This document shows, piece by piece, positions 11,201 to 22,611 of a stretch of 33,120 nt of DNA (position 1 is its first letter; every line of letters starts with the position of its first letter). The DNA is taken from assembly GCA_964058805.1 (NCBI GenBank), contig CAXKVV010000621.1, positions 1 to 33,120 of the forward strand. The letters are read 5' to 3'. A program made the translations under genes and the position numbers. The notes below the pieces were generated by a model. That model saw nothing but the letters and a program-made list of their open reading frames with translations, did not search any database and had not been told where the DNA came from. This DNA comes from Schoenoplectus triqueter (lineage: Eukaryota > Streptophyta > Magnoliopsida > Poales > Cyperaceae).

Positions 11201-11418
11201 AATATTTTGTCTTATTTAGGCTTAGTAAGGATACTTTAGTTGCATTCTGGTGTTTGAGAATAATTCGGTACTAGTATTTCTCTTTTTTCTCCTACGAGTA
11301 TATACGTACATGTAAATGTACATTGACGTACTCGAGGCGCAAAAAGAAAAATGTTGTCAGATTTTTCTCAAACACCAGATTTCTATTAAGGTATCTTTAC
11401 TAATGAGACAAAATATTT
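11201..11418. mobile_element. Foldback element / long imperfect hairpin
   Basis: The arm 11201-11262 (AATATTTTGTCTTATTTAGG through TCTGGTGTTTGAGAATAA) pairs imperfectly with the arm 11361-11418 (TTTTTCTCAAACACCAGA through GAGACAAAATATT). The spacer of about 98 nt itself begins to fold (CGAGTA..TACTCG). The shape suits a foldback MITE. No clear terminal motif or target duplication was found, so the true ends may lie further out. The flank 11419-12380 holds no gene I recognise. Confidence 0.55.
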
Positions 11419-12379
11419 GATAGGTGCTCATTTTATATAATATTTGCACAAGGTTTAACCCAAAAACTCACCCAATTTGTTTGAATCATGTTGATTTTAG
11501 TTTTTTATTTTACTTTTAGAACTTGTAACTGTTGTGTTTTTGGATTTTCTCAATTTTCAAGCTTTTCTAGAGAAGTTGGAGACAAGAAGAAAAGTTTGGT
11601 CTTGCCAAGACTCTTAGCAGCGAGCAGACACAAGCTACGAATTTAGCAGAGAAACTGTTGCGTGCATGAAGGGAAATCATTTATTTCCAAATAGAGATTT
11701 CATCCCTAATTAACTGACAAATAAATGCATCAATGAAGAGGTGCTAAGGAGAAAAATAAAAGAAATTTGGTCCTTTTATTGGAGAGAGACAACTAGCAAT
11801 ACGGAATTAATTGTAGAAATCTGATGCGTAAGAAGGAGGGAGGATATATTTCCATTACAAATATGGATTCTCTCTCTCTCCATTTTCGAATTTTGCTCTA
11901 TAAGCTTTTCTTTTTCGAGGGGGAGGTGTTGAGTTCTGAAGGGGGATGCGCAAGAGGGAAGTGGAGAAATCCGAATCCAAGCAGCAATTGAGTTTTATCA
12001 AACTCCTATCTTAGTTTATTGTAATGGATTTGATATTTGTTTCTTGTTGTCTTAGAGTCATGCTTGGCTAAACTTAATTTCTTAGGATTAGATTGTTAGT
12101 GTTGTAGTGATCTAGTAGCCAATCATTGGATGATTGCATTTAGTTTCATGCAAAAGGATGATATATTTGATATTTCATTTGTTCCTTGAGTATTCATTAT
12201 TTATATTTTGAGTTGGACTTCAAATGTGAAACATATATATATAAAGATTATAATGAAAACTCTAAAAGTCCCTAATCCGTTAATTACCTAGGAATAATAA
12301 TTAACGTAAATTGATTAGTGTGTAAGTTAAGTGTTGATCGTGTTTCACAGATCACTCGATAAGGGGTTATCGGCTTAAT

Positions 12380-13830
12380 TACATAAATAGCATGTTGGAC
12401 ATGTTATTGGACATGACCCATGTTGAAATACTATAAAGATTGTGTTTGATGTCATTAGTATTTCATTTGGATGTTAATTCTTAGGTTGAGATAAATGATC
12501 TTCTTATACGTCTGATTTGCATTTGTGGATATCGTCTAACGTTGTCCGTAACTGACAGCCATAAGGGCTTTATCTCGGTGTACGTCTTTTGTATGAAGGG
12601 GATGCATGAGTCAAGAACACCGATGTCTCTCTCGTTTGTCGACGGGAGTGATGATATACAACTAGGTGCACATAGTATACGAATGCATAGCAAAGGATGA
12701 CATGATCTCGCCTTGCAACATTTGGGATATCGTAGGACATAGAATAAGCATGAGACAATTATCATTGCCTAGGACCGGGATATAAGTACCGCACTCATAT
12801 CTGAATTATTTAGAGGTTGCGATGTATATTGCTGGGTGCCGCTCACAATCTATGAGATTAAGGGGTTTATTCTCATTGCTAAATAATTTGGATCCCAAAG
12901 GGTCACACCGTAAAAGGATTGTGCCTCTATTCGTTCCTTGATCATTTAATATGTTGGACATATTAAATTGAGTCTTAAACATGAGATATATAGTCGTAGG
13001 AAATGACTAATTAATTATATTTATCAAATGGTTTGATAAATAGGCTGAAAACATGAAAGCGATGCAAAGACAGCTCGGTTCAGCCCCATTCGAATTCCAT
13101 TCGGCCCAAATACCCATAGTGCAAGACACCTCACTATTCTGGACGCATGAAGCCCAATTAGGGCCCTTCTAATGACTGCACATGGCCTAAAGTAGTGGGT
13201 GATTATGTCAAAACGTGGGTAGAAGACAAGGCTGAAGTTGAGAGCTGTTTTGCCATGTTTTCAGCAGTTTTTTCAACAGTTTTCAGCAGTTTTTTTACAG
13301 TTTTGGGCTGTTCTCCACTCTAGAACGTGGGGAAACTACCTAGGAATATGGAGAGAGGAGTCTTCTGCCTTAAAGCTCTATAAAAGGAGGCCTAGGCTGC
13401 CAAGAAACTCATCAATCTTTCACATACGCGCGTGGAAGCTCTGCTGAATTTCTGCCGCGTATCTCATGTGTTGAGACCCATCTTCCATCAGATTTTTCAC
13501 ATAGATTAAAAGAGTTTAATCACAGTGGTTGATATCAAGGAGAGTCTCTCTAGCATCCTAGCAAGTGCGAAGGAGATCAGATAGTGGGCTGCCTTGGTGG
13601 ATACCTTGGAGGGCGCCTACACTTGGTGTCTTTGCGGGTACCGGTGCGAATCGAGCAAGAAGAAGACTACCCCGAGCCTCTCCGAAGACTCACGCATCAA
13701 AGGTACAATAATTTAGTCTAGATCTATGATTTTGGTTCAGTTTTATCACATGCAAGATCCTTATTTGAATTGTGCACCGAAAAATCAAAAATTCCGCATG
13801 TTCGTGTACTTGCTTGTTCAAACTAAATTC
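12380..13830 (+). mobile_element. LTR-retrotransposon-like LTR block (degenerate, borders uncertain)
   Basis: This non-coding block has a base composition unlike its AT-rich flanks. It carries GGATCCCAAAGGGTCACACC, common in plant LTR-element LTRs, a strong TATA box at 13379-13385 and a leader-like stretch ending near a run of CGAGCAAGAAGAAG and CATCAAAGG. I find no partner LTR, primer-binding site or polyprotein frame, so this would be a solo LTR or a remnant. The assignment is by resemblance only. Confidence 0.35.
13379..13385 (+). promoter_or_regulatory. TATA box in the LTR-like block
   Basis: CTCTATAAAAGGAGG is a near-ideal plant TATA box. It lies inside the LTR-like block, where a U3/R promoter would be expected, and no gene follows it. 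Confidence 0.45.
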
Positions 13831-14834
13831 CAGCATAGACATGTGACAAATTGCTATATTGTTGGTTTAGTTTAATCGGTATTGTTAATTTTATATGATC
13901 TTTGTCTATCTTGTGATTTTAATTACTTTATTGTTTGTATGGTGCGAGTTGATTAAATTATAAATACCTATCAATGAATGATCATGTTAGATTGGTAATT
14001 AAAAAAAATGACTTGATCACACAAACAGTTTATAATTAGGACTTGAATTAGAGATCGAAAGATAATAATTTAAGACCTGACAACACAATGTAGCGTAGGG
14101 ATATGTGAAGTACCGAAATGAGAAATATGTTCCTAGTGGGATACCTAAACTTGTTTGAATAATTTATTAAAGTACCGAAATGAGAAAATAAATTGTTAAA
14201 ATATATTTAGGCTAATCATGAAATTAATGAACCTAGTTTAGGAGAATGCGCTGCGAAAGCAGATGTTTAAGTAAATTGGGTACGGTATAAAACAACGAAA
14301 GTGGATAAATACTACCATTGGATTAGGAACCCACAAAGTAAATATAAAAGTGCAATATCAATTAAATGAACACCAATAACCTCTAGTAATTTGAATGCCG
14401 AAATCCTAAAAATACCAAAAATATTTGAATTCTCATCTTTTATTATTTTAATTAGGTTAATTTTAGAGTTTAATTAATTAAAATATGAAAACCCAAAAAT
14501 TAATTGTTTAGATAATCAAAAGAAATAAATTTGGTACTTGTGTGACCTTTTTTACGCGCTCCGCACCGCTGAATGATGGGGGCAATGGGATGAGGAAGAA
14601 GGACACAGAGATCCCTCCCGAGCGTGCATTTATTTAGCACCGGTTCAACTCACCGCTCAGACCCATTGGGATGCACATTCAGGGGGGTTTTGTTAATTTG
14701 GGATCCTTTTAGATTCCGGTGGGCGCAAGCCCCCACTGTTAATTACCCTGGGCTATTAACCTCGAGACACCTCTGGATCTCGAAAAGGAAAGCAAATACT
14801 ATAGCTAAATGATAGTCAAGTGGTCGGATGATCA

Positions 14835-14850
14835 AGTGATCAGAATCACT
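14835..14850. repeat. Perfect short hairpin before the array
   Basis: AGTGAT-CAGA-ATCACT is a 6-bp perfect stem with a 4-nt loop, just upstream of the tandem hairpin array. Another hairpin, GGGC-GCAA-GCCC, is at 14721-14732. Apart from these, 13831-14834 holds only a direct repeat of AGTACCGAAATGAGAAA (14111 and 14171 regions) and no gene. Confidence 0.7.
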
Positions 14851-14862
14851 ACAAAACACACA

Positions 14863-15990
14863 GGACTTATAGTCAGATCAGTCCAGTGAGGCAAGAATGA
14901 TAGAAGATGAACTTACTAACAGATCAGTTATATCTTTAGGGTACAGTGTAAATTGAATCTATAAATAAATCGATTCATCTTATATAGAATGTTGATAGAC
15001 AAACTTACTAACAAATCAGTTCAGGGTTTAGAAACAGGTGAAATGAACTTACAAACAGATCAGTTCAAATTCAAAACAGATAATAGATGCAGATGCAGAT
15101 ACAGATGAATATACTACAGATCAGTTCACTAAGACATATGAAAGAGGTATAGATGAACTTACTACAGATCAATTCATTGAAACATGTGACAGAGATATAT
15201 ATGAACTTACTACAGATCAGTTCATGAATGTAGATAAAAAAAGGATACATGTGAACTTACCACAAATCAATTCACAGATACAGATACAGTGTAAATTGAA
15301 TCTACTAACAGATCGATTCAACCTATGTGGAGTGTGGACAGACAAACTTACTACAGATCAGTTCGCTAATCAATGGCAGATACAGATGAACATACTAACA
15401 TATCAGTTCATTATGTGGCAGAGAGAGATGAACTTACTACAAATCAGTTCAATCTTTACAGCGCCAAGAGATAATCTTACAAACAGATCAGATCAATCTC
15501 TACGGAGGGATAAAATATGAGTCTACTAACAGATCGACTCGATCTTGATTGATCTAGAAGATGAACTTACTAACAGATCAGTTCAATATTAACTAGTCAA
15601 TGATCAATCACACAAAATACAACTCGAAGCACTGAGTCGGTTGATCTTGAGGTTGGTGAATCAGAAGATGGGTGGATATGGCCCACTTGTTCATCTTACT
15701 AATCTTCTAGATCATGAATCTCAGGCATTGAGCGGATTCATAAACCTAGGAACACTTATGCACACAAATTTAAATATGAAGCGCTAAGTCAGTTCAACTT
15801 TGAGGCGTGTGTGTTAGTGAATGATCCTAGAAATGGATCGGTTCAATTTCACTGTTTAGAAGATGAACCTACTACATATCGATTCAATCTTGTGGCTTGA
15901 GAGATGAACTTACAAACAGATCAGTTCAATCTCGTAGACTAGAAGACAAACTTAGAAATAAATGAGTTTAGTCTTACTAGCATGTCAAGT
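14863..15990. repeat. Tandem array of about 20 stem-loop units with covarying arms (family A)
   Basis: Units start near 14863, 14908, 14954, 15000, 15044, 15106, 15154, 15202, 15252, 15297, 15343, 15387, 15429, 15472, 15518 and 15562 (steps 42-50, one 62), then 15864, 15905 and 15947; an outlier is at 16225. The usual unit has arm TGAACT, loop TACTAACAGATC (or TACTACAGATC) and arm AGTTCA. Perfect stems of 5-7 bp occur in about ten units. In five of them both arms differ from the consensus yet stay complementary: GGACT/AGTCC (14863), TGAATC/GATTCA (14954, 15297), GAGTC/GACTC (15519) and AAACT/AGTTT (15948). Other units have one or two mismatches. Spacers are loosely alike (ACAGATACAGATG, GAGAGATG). 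There is no open frame and no known satellite I can name. Confidence 0.85.
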
Positions 15991-16160
15991 CATGAACAGT
16001 TGTTCAAGATACATGGTCAGTAGACAGTGGACATAATCCCTATAATTGTCTTATTTGAGCTCTTAAATCATGAATTCTGAGCACTCGACCGATTCATGGG
16101 TTCAGGGTTACTTTGTACACAAAATTAAACTCGAAGCTCTTGGCTGGTCTAATATTGAGA
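15600..16160. repeat. Second stem-loop family (B) interleaved with the array
   Basis: These units have a longer loop related to TCGAAGCACTNAGTCG. Examples are ATGAATC-loop-GATTCAT (15714-15741, perfect 7 bp), CATGAAT-loop-ATTCATG (about 16069-16098, perfect 7 bp), CAAC-loop-GTTG (about 15620), TGAA-loop-TTCA (about 15777) and an imperfect one near 16126. Loop sequences resemble each other while the arms differ. Confidence 0.6.
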
Positions 16161-16285
16161 TAAGTTTATCAGAGAGTGAGTTTCTGAACAGTTCAGCTCA
16201 ACTCATTTAATCTAGTCAGATTATGGGCTTACAAGCAGATCAATCCTACATCTGTACACCACTAACCTTGAGAGGTAGTCAGTGC

Positions 16286-16343
16286 ATTGATGATCAATGG
16301 ATCATCAATCTCAGCATCATGATGTCACTTCTTCAGACATCAT
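16286..16343. repeat. Two adjacent perfect hairpins
   Basis: ATTGATGATC-AATG-GATCATCAAT (16286-16309, 10-bp stem) is followed by ATGATGTC-loop-GACATCAT (16319-16343, 8-bp stem, 9-nt loop). They continue the hairpin-rich character of the array region but have unrelated stem and loop sequences. Confidence 0.75.
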
Positions 16344-17634
16344 AATATTCTTTTTTGAAGTCATCACACTCGATGTGTTGATGTTGCAGTCTCAGTTGTC
16401 TTCTTGGCATGGACGTTCTTGTCCTAACTGTTATTAACTGACTGTTCTGAGTGTTGCATTACTTATGCGAAATTACTCTACTGCTCTACACCCCTTGTGT
16501 GAGCTTATTTAATCACCTCTAAAATGCAAAATAATTATTGCATTTATTATTGACTTTTATTAATAAGATAATACCCTTTATTATTATCTCAACTACAAAG
16601 GTGATTTTATTTTTATTTTTAACTCTCTTTATTTTTATAAAAAAAATCTTATAAAAATAATAGAAAATAGGTTGGCTATTATTCATAATTTTTATTTGAA
16701 TTTTTAGGATTTTATAATAGCCAAAATAGCAAGTCAAATCTTGGTCAAACAGAAAAAATAAATAATGTCATTTTGCTTTTAAATTATTTTAGTACAGTAA
16801 AATTCGTAAAACTGAAATATTTTTACATAAAAATACTATGAAAAATAAAGAATTTTTAGAAATAAATTTGAGTCAATTTGGGGTTTGGAAAGACCTCCAA
16901 ATTTTTATTTACTCTTTATCATTATTTTTTTTTAATTTTATGTTATGAATTGGGCTGAGATTTAATTTTTTTAATTTTGCTACTGGGCCTAGATTTAATT
17001 CTCTTTTTCTCTCTCTCTTTTTTTCGAGTTGAGCCTAAATACTGAGTTGGGTCGGCCTTCTTATTACTTCTCCTGTAATTAATTCTGACCATTAGATCTA
17101 CTTAGAGATTGATTTGCTTGAGATGAAGAGTCCAGATACGCTCTTCTTCTTTCTTTAAACTGCGATTTATAACCGACGTTAGATCTCATTTAAGATGCAT
17201 TCTCACGCATTAAGATACGCGTGCACGCCTTAACATTCGTGCTAGATGATTTTTCTGACTTTCGGTTGACCTCCTTGCCAAGATTTGTGCTAAGATAGTG
17301 ATTTAGTGATCCCGACGACTGATCGGAGAGAGGCCAGCACCAATAAGATCGCCGAGGTGCCAGGAGTCTGATGGTACCTCTTGATTATGCATCGATACAT
17401 TGGATTGGTGGCGGCGTCGCTACCACTTCCAGTACTTATCTCAGTCTCGGTACCGATTGAATTAATAATGTTTCTGAGTTCAATTACTCACCAAATTTCC
17501 ACTTATTCACATATGTCGATCATCACACACATGTATCTGCTACAAATCCAGCTTTTGAGTAAAGAGTTCATAACAAATTCATTCAAAGTTGATCAGTGTC
17601 AGTATCGCGACACGATCTCACAGAATTTGGTATC

Positions 17635-18060
17635 GAATTGAGCTTTCTTGCTCATTCAACACCTTCACTTAGGATGCCTCAGGCATAAAGGCACATCCAA
17701 CTGTAGTTAGGGCCAGTGGCTTACTAAGTCATCTATCAATTTGATCAATTCTCTTTCCAGAAGTAGGCGGAATATCGATTCTCTCAAATCAACATCTTTA
17801 TTATAGAAATTACACAACTTCAATTACTTTTATCTATTGGAATTGCACAATTAAAATGATTAGAAATGATCAATTGTTATCTTTCAATCAACACTCATTT
17901 GAGATCAAAGAAAATAAAGAGATAAAAGAAAGTTCATTGAGAATCGACGACACGGTAGCAATTCGGTTGTGAATTCTTGAATTAGATGATTAATCCAGGC
18001 CTAAAGGCTCGCCAAACACCTTGTGTTTGGGCCAGTGGCTCACTGGATATCACCTTCGCA
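17635..18060. repeat. Duplicated hairpin cassette with GGGCCAGTGGCT motif
   Basis: Two diverged copies (about 17670-17730 and 17995-18050) share CAGGC-TAAAGGC, a CCAA..hairpin and GGGCCAGTGGCTnACT. The hairpin is CCAACT-GT-AGTTAGG (imperfect) in copy 1 and CCAAACAC-CTT-GTGTTTGG (perfect 8 bp) in copy 2. The latter is followed by CCAGTG-GCT-CACTGG (perfect 6 bp). The rest of 16344-18890 shows other short inverted repeats but no gene. Confidence 0.55.
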
Positions 18061-18890
18061 ATCAATTTCATGTTCAATAAGCATTCACAGTCAAGAATTT
18101 GCAATTAAGAAACAACAAGGACAAGAAAGAAGATCAATTGAACATCCATCAGTCAAGAATTGAATGTCTAGACTAAATCTTGAAGAAAAAAATGCAAGAA
18201 AGCACCAACTTGATGAATACTGGCAATTACATGTTCTACTGAGCAGTACTGTCAATTTGCTATCTCTTTCACCGATTCTTTCAATCTCTCTCTCTCTTTA
18301 CAATTAATGATCACTAGTAAATTGATTCTCCCTTTCAAGTGTCTGCTAATCGATCTCCAGTTATCTCTTTCTTAATTTCTTCAGGAACTTCTCTCAATTG
18401 CCTACTACTTGATTCTCTGGTCTCTCTTTTTTTTTATGTTTGCAGCTAAGTTTATATAGGCATGAGATTGAGACTTTTCTTGGCTGTGATTGGTGGAGTG
18501 GATGTTGGCCGGATTACCAGGAATAAGTAATCCTGACCCTTGATTCTACTCTATTTGGCAGTTTAGATGTGTTTGTGTTTTTTATCTCATTCACAGTACT
18601 TCAAGCGCATACACTATGTTCTAATTACTCTCTTTTCAACTTCACTTGTCATGCTCTACGCTTAATCAAATGACTAAGCCTCTAACCATCTGTTGAGTTA
18701 GTTACTCGGTGACAGCACCAATTTATACCAGCCTTAGAAGTTTGTAGGCATTTTCTTTTGACTTTTAAAGGGATCTAGTATTGATCTTGTTGTTATAATT
18801 CATTTCATCACTCACATTTCAGTCGCTTAGCTCTCAATTTTTTAAATTCCTTCTTCAGCCTCACATCTCACCATTGGTAAAACACACAAA

Positions 18891-18972
18891 TGGTCCGTTC
18901 AATCACTTTGAGATTCGTGCTAACTCAAATTTCAAAGTACTAACTCGAATCTCAAAATGATCGAACGGACCA
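18891..18972. repeat. 27-bp near-perfect inverted repeat (hairpin), followed by a GC-rich segment
   Basis: The arm 18891-18917 (TGGTCCGTTC..GAGATTCG) and the arm 18946-18972 (CGAATCTC..GAACGGACCA) pair at 25 of 27 positions over a 28-nt loop. The loop and the inner part of the right arm look like a direct duplication (CTAACTCAAATTTCAAAGTA against CTAACTCGAATCTCAAAATG). Directly after it come GC-rich hairpins such as GCTGC-GCG-GCAGC (near 18991). It may be a small foldback MITE or a small-RNA precursor. Confidence 0.7.
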
Positions 18973-19999
18973 CGTGCTGCGCTGCACGGTGCTGCGCGGC
19001 AGCAGATCCGGGTCCGTGGTACTAGTATTTATAGTGTACACTTAATTAGATTTGGGGCGTGGTGCTAACATAAAAAAAATTATGTATGTGATTTTTTCAG
19101 TTCTATTCTGAGCTTGCTGATGCTCTATAACTGTATTGATTTATGGTAGTATAGAAATACAACATACGTATTTCTTTTTACATCATTACTGACTTGTTTT
19201 GTGTTCATTTTTTTATTTTATTTTTGAGTTCGATTATGTGAATAAAAAATACAAGTTTGAATATGGTCTTCACTTAGGCACAAATCCTATAGCTTTTTAT
19301 GAATTGATTCAGAATATTACAATAACTTGTTAATCAAAAGTGTTTACTCATGTTTTAGATTTTTTTTTCCTATCAATCAAATACTCATAATCTATGATAG
19401 CTGGACAATGAAGAGATCTTAAGTAATGTACGAGCTAATATTTTAAACTTGACGACTTTCAATGTAAATATAAATTTCAAACATTTTGGTATATATAATG
19501 TCTTTTTATATTTTTAATATTTTATATATACTCTGACGTATCCTAAATTTTTAAAAATATTATATCACCACACTCGAACTGTATTGAATACAATTCTCGT
19601 ACCCACATCCTTGCAGCATAACACTTAAGGCACGACTAGATAACCAAACTTTGTATCTATCAAATCCAAAGAAATCTTATTTTAACCCAACATTAGCACG
19701 TAAAGGTAAACCATATCCATGACCCTTTAGCAGCAGCATGCAAAATCAAGCCTCACAAGTCAGAATATATAGATGAGATGATGATTGGACTTAATTTGAA
19801 CAATGTCACATATCAGCCCACTGAGGCTAACCTGCAATTTGAAAATGCCAATCTGAATGAAAATCAATACCGGATGAAGCCTTTCAATGAGCTCGGACTG
19901 GGGCAAGCTTCCTGACATGGAATTGGGTAGTAGGAACAAAGTGATAGGCACCAACAACAACAAAAACTCAAAGCGAGGAATAGAGATTCGTCTCCTAGT

Positions 20000-21180
20000 C
20001 ATTAATGATTGTATTGTCTTGGAATTATCATATGAGAGGAGATCGCGAAGAAAACGATTCCTGAGATCACTCTTTAATTCGATAAGAACAAATATTGTAT
20101 TTGTCTCTAAAACTAAAAGCTCTTGTCGAAAGTCTGTAGCATATTTACAAACGTTGCCTCTATAGAATTTTAATGTAATTCCTTCAAATGATATATTTGG
20201 TGGATTAAGATTGGCATGGGGTCACAAGTATGTGTTGGGATATTTGAAAACTCAATGTATTATTTCTTTATATGGGTTAAAGTGACAGACAAGCCAACTT
20301 GACTACTTGCATGTGTATATGGAGATGCTTCCTATATGGATAATTCGAGAATATTGAATAACATAAAAGGGTTGATGGACTTTAATACACCAATTTGTTG
20401 TATTAGGGATTTTAACGCCATTGCGGACATCAAGGAGAAACATGAGGGTAGCTGCACTTTGAATGCTAATAAATGTGTGGTTTAGAAACTTCTTATTTTA
20501 GATCGGACTCATGGATCTTGGATTCAAGGGGTCGGCGTTTACTTGAACAAATAAATTGTATGATGCCGATGCTATCTATGTGAGATTAGATATAGCTAGC
20601 GTGGTGCGATCTGTATCCAAATATCTATGTGAACAAAATGTCCAAGACGCATAACGATCATTGTCCTATATTACTGAGAACAAGGGGATTATGACATGCA
20701 ACTAATTAAGGTTTTAAACTTGAGCGCTGGTGATTTCATCAAGATGATTTTGCTGCGGCTTGGGTATTGAATGGCTACCAGGAGACAAAAAGGACTGAAA
20801 CATAAAATATAAGAAGATAAAGAGTACTACACTTAACTGGCGTCAGACCTTAGAAACACCTCCGAAGGGTTTGAAGCGATTACAAGATCAAAATTTTCAA
20901 ATACAAAAAGTGCATCCTAGTCTGCACACGACCATGCAAGAGAGGCGACACTACTTGTAGAATATAGCAAAGTTGAAGCTAAACTTGATGACAACTAGCA
21001 CCAAAGATCGAGATTGAATTAGGCGAAAGATGGGGACAAAAATACGACTTTCTTTCATGTCACGACAACACAGAGAAGAAGGTGTAATGTAATTGTGAGT
21101 ATTAGAAATGAAGGAGGCTTTAGTCAAAGCAATGAAAATGAGATCATGAAGGTGTTTGTGACGTATTTCAAAAAACTATA
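20000..21180 (+). pseudogene. LINE (L1-type) relic: endonuclease domain to region before reverse transcriptase
   Basis: A broken plus-strand frame keeps recognisable pieces of a plant L1 endonuclease ORF: IRTNIVFVSKTKSSC, then FGGLRLAWG, VYGDASYMDNSRILNNIKG, TPICCIRDFNAIADIKEKH (canonical GDFNAI is changed to RDFNAI), a SDHCPI-like remnant and a TTFFHVT-type segment near 21040 (coding for TTRRRRN-like residues after it). Several stops and frameshifts interrupt it, so it is dead. No reverse transcriptase catalytic region is present before 21180; the copy seems cut there. The start of homology is approximate. Confidence 0.75.
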
Positions 21181-21537
21181 TTAAACGCAAATCATTACAC
21201 AACAGGCTTAAGATGAGATAAATAATTACACATCAATTTCACAATGCTAATGAATACCGCATATCAATTGGTGACCACCATAAACAGTTCAACAAACATA
21301 TAAGAGATAGAGAAAGAGTGGAGATGAGATTGGAATGGAAAATCGAATAGAAATTTTCAATTTTGTGCTAAAGTAAGAATGGAAATATTTAATCGATGAA
21401 AACCATGAATAAGTGTACTTAATTAGATGTTGCTTTGAGTGTAAAATATAGTCACAATTTTTATCATAGATTAGAAATGAAAAATAATTAATATACTTAA
21501 CAAAATCGAGAAAACCTACCATTAAATGTATTAAAAG

Positions 21538-21975
21538 CAGGGGTGTCAATGGGTCGGTTCGGGTTACATTATTTTATTATTTTTTTGATATGATCTGAAC
21601 CCAACCCGATTAAATTTGGGTCAAAAAATTTCATCCATATCCGACCTGACGGATCAACCCGACCCGACTCATGTAAAATAATTAAATATTTATTAAATAT
21701 TTTTATATAATTTTAATCAATAAAATATTAATTAATTTATAATTAATCTTACTTAGTGTATATTTAATCTTTAATTATTACTGAATCACAAAATTACTTC
21801 AAAAAACATAATTAATCGGGTCGGATTGGGTTGACTCGAGCCTGACTCGACCCGATTCGGGTCAAAAAAATTAAACACATACCCAACCCATTTATCTCCA
21901 GATCATATCAAGTCGGATCATATTCGAATCAGATCGGATTAACCCATCGGATCAGATCAATAACTGACACTCCTA
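21538..21975. mobile_element. hAT-like MITE, 438 bp
   Basis: The left end is CAGGGGTGTCAATGGGTCGG; the right end, read in reverse, is TAGGAGTGTCAGTTATTG. The flanks are ATTAAAAG (21530-21537) and ATTAAAAT (21976-21983), an 8-bp target duplication with one mismatch. Subterminal GGGTCGG / GACCCGA blocks are typical of plant hAT elements with TAGGGGTGT ends. No transposase is present. The 350 bp to its left hold nothing I recognise. Confidence 0.75.
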
Positions 21976-22611
21976 ATTAAAATGAAGTACGAGAAGTAAT
22001 TTTTTTTACTTCACCTTTTTAAAAAGCGATGAGGGATTTTTTTGTGTTCTTTTTTTTATGGTTATTTGATAGTGGCATTGTTAATGAATCCTTAAAAAAA
22101 TCATAATTTAATTTCTAAATAATAAAACAGACTGCCCACACCATAATTTACATTTTACGCTAAATTGAGCAAATACTTCTTTATTAGAAAAAATAAACAA
22201 AAAATGGAATATGTTTGTCCTCGTGTTAATGGTTAGGCCGAAATCAACTGAAAATTGAAAACGCGTCCATGGCAATGCCATAAAAAAATGACAAGCATGT
22301 ATACACACATTCAGAATCTATGTTTAGCAATTGCATTTGCATCGACCTACTAAAGACTGTAGGCGTCAATAGAAGAAAGGAGAGAGAACTATAATCCAGC
22401 TCCACCATTTCCTAGTCAATCTCTATAGCTCCCTCTCTCTCGCATGCGAGGCGAGATTCAATGTTATAGTAAAGCAAAGGACGAAATATAAAGCCGTTGG
22501 TGGAGCTATCACTTGTATCTCCTGAGATCCGATCCAATCCAGCGGTGTGTTGTCTGTCACATGCTCCGATCGGATTTGGGCCTCGTAACTAGGAGTGAGA
22601 AGGAGGTGCGA

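Noticed and set aside
14863..15990. CRISPR array
   Set aside because: This is plant nuclear DNA. The repeats are short inverted units with variable arms and similar spacers, with no cas genes.
19760..20002. 80-residue minus-strand frame with a signal-peptide-like start (FEFLLLLVPITLFLLP)
   Set aside because: Unmatched to any family I know, no convincing next exon, and it abuts and partly overlaps the LINE relic; kept out as unsupported, though a captured first exon is possible.
22561..22611. In-frame upstream ATG as the GAUT start
   Set aside because: It adds 17 residues not typical of GAUT10/11, whose proteins begin MRRR; still possible as an alternative start.
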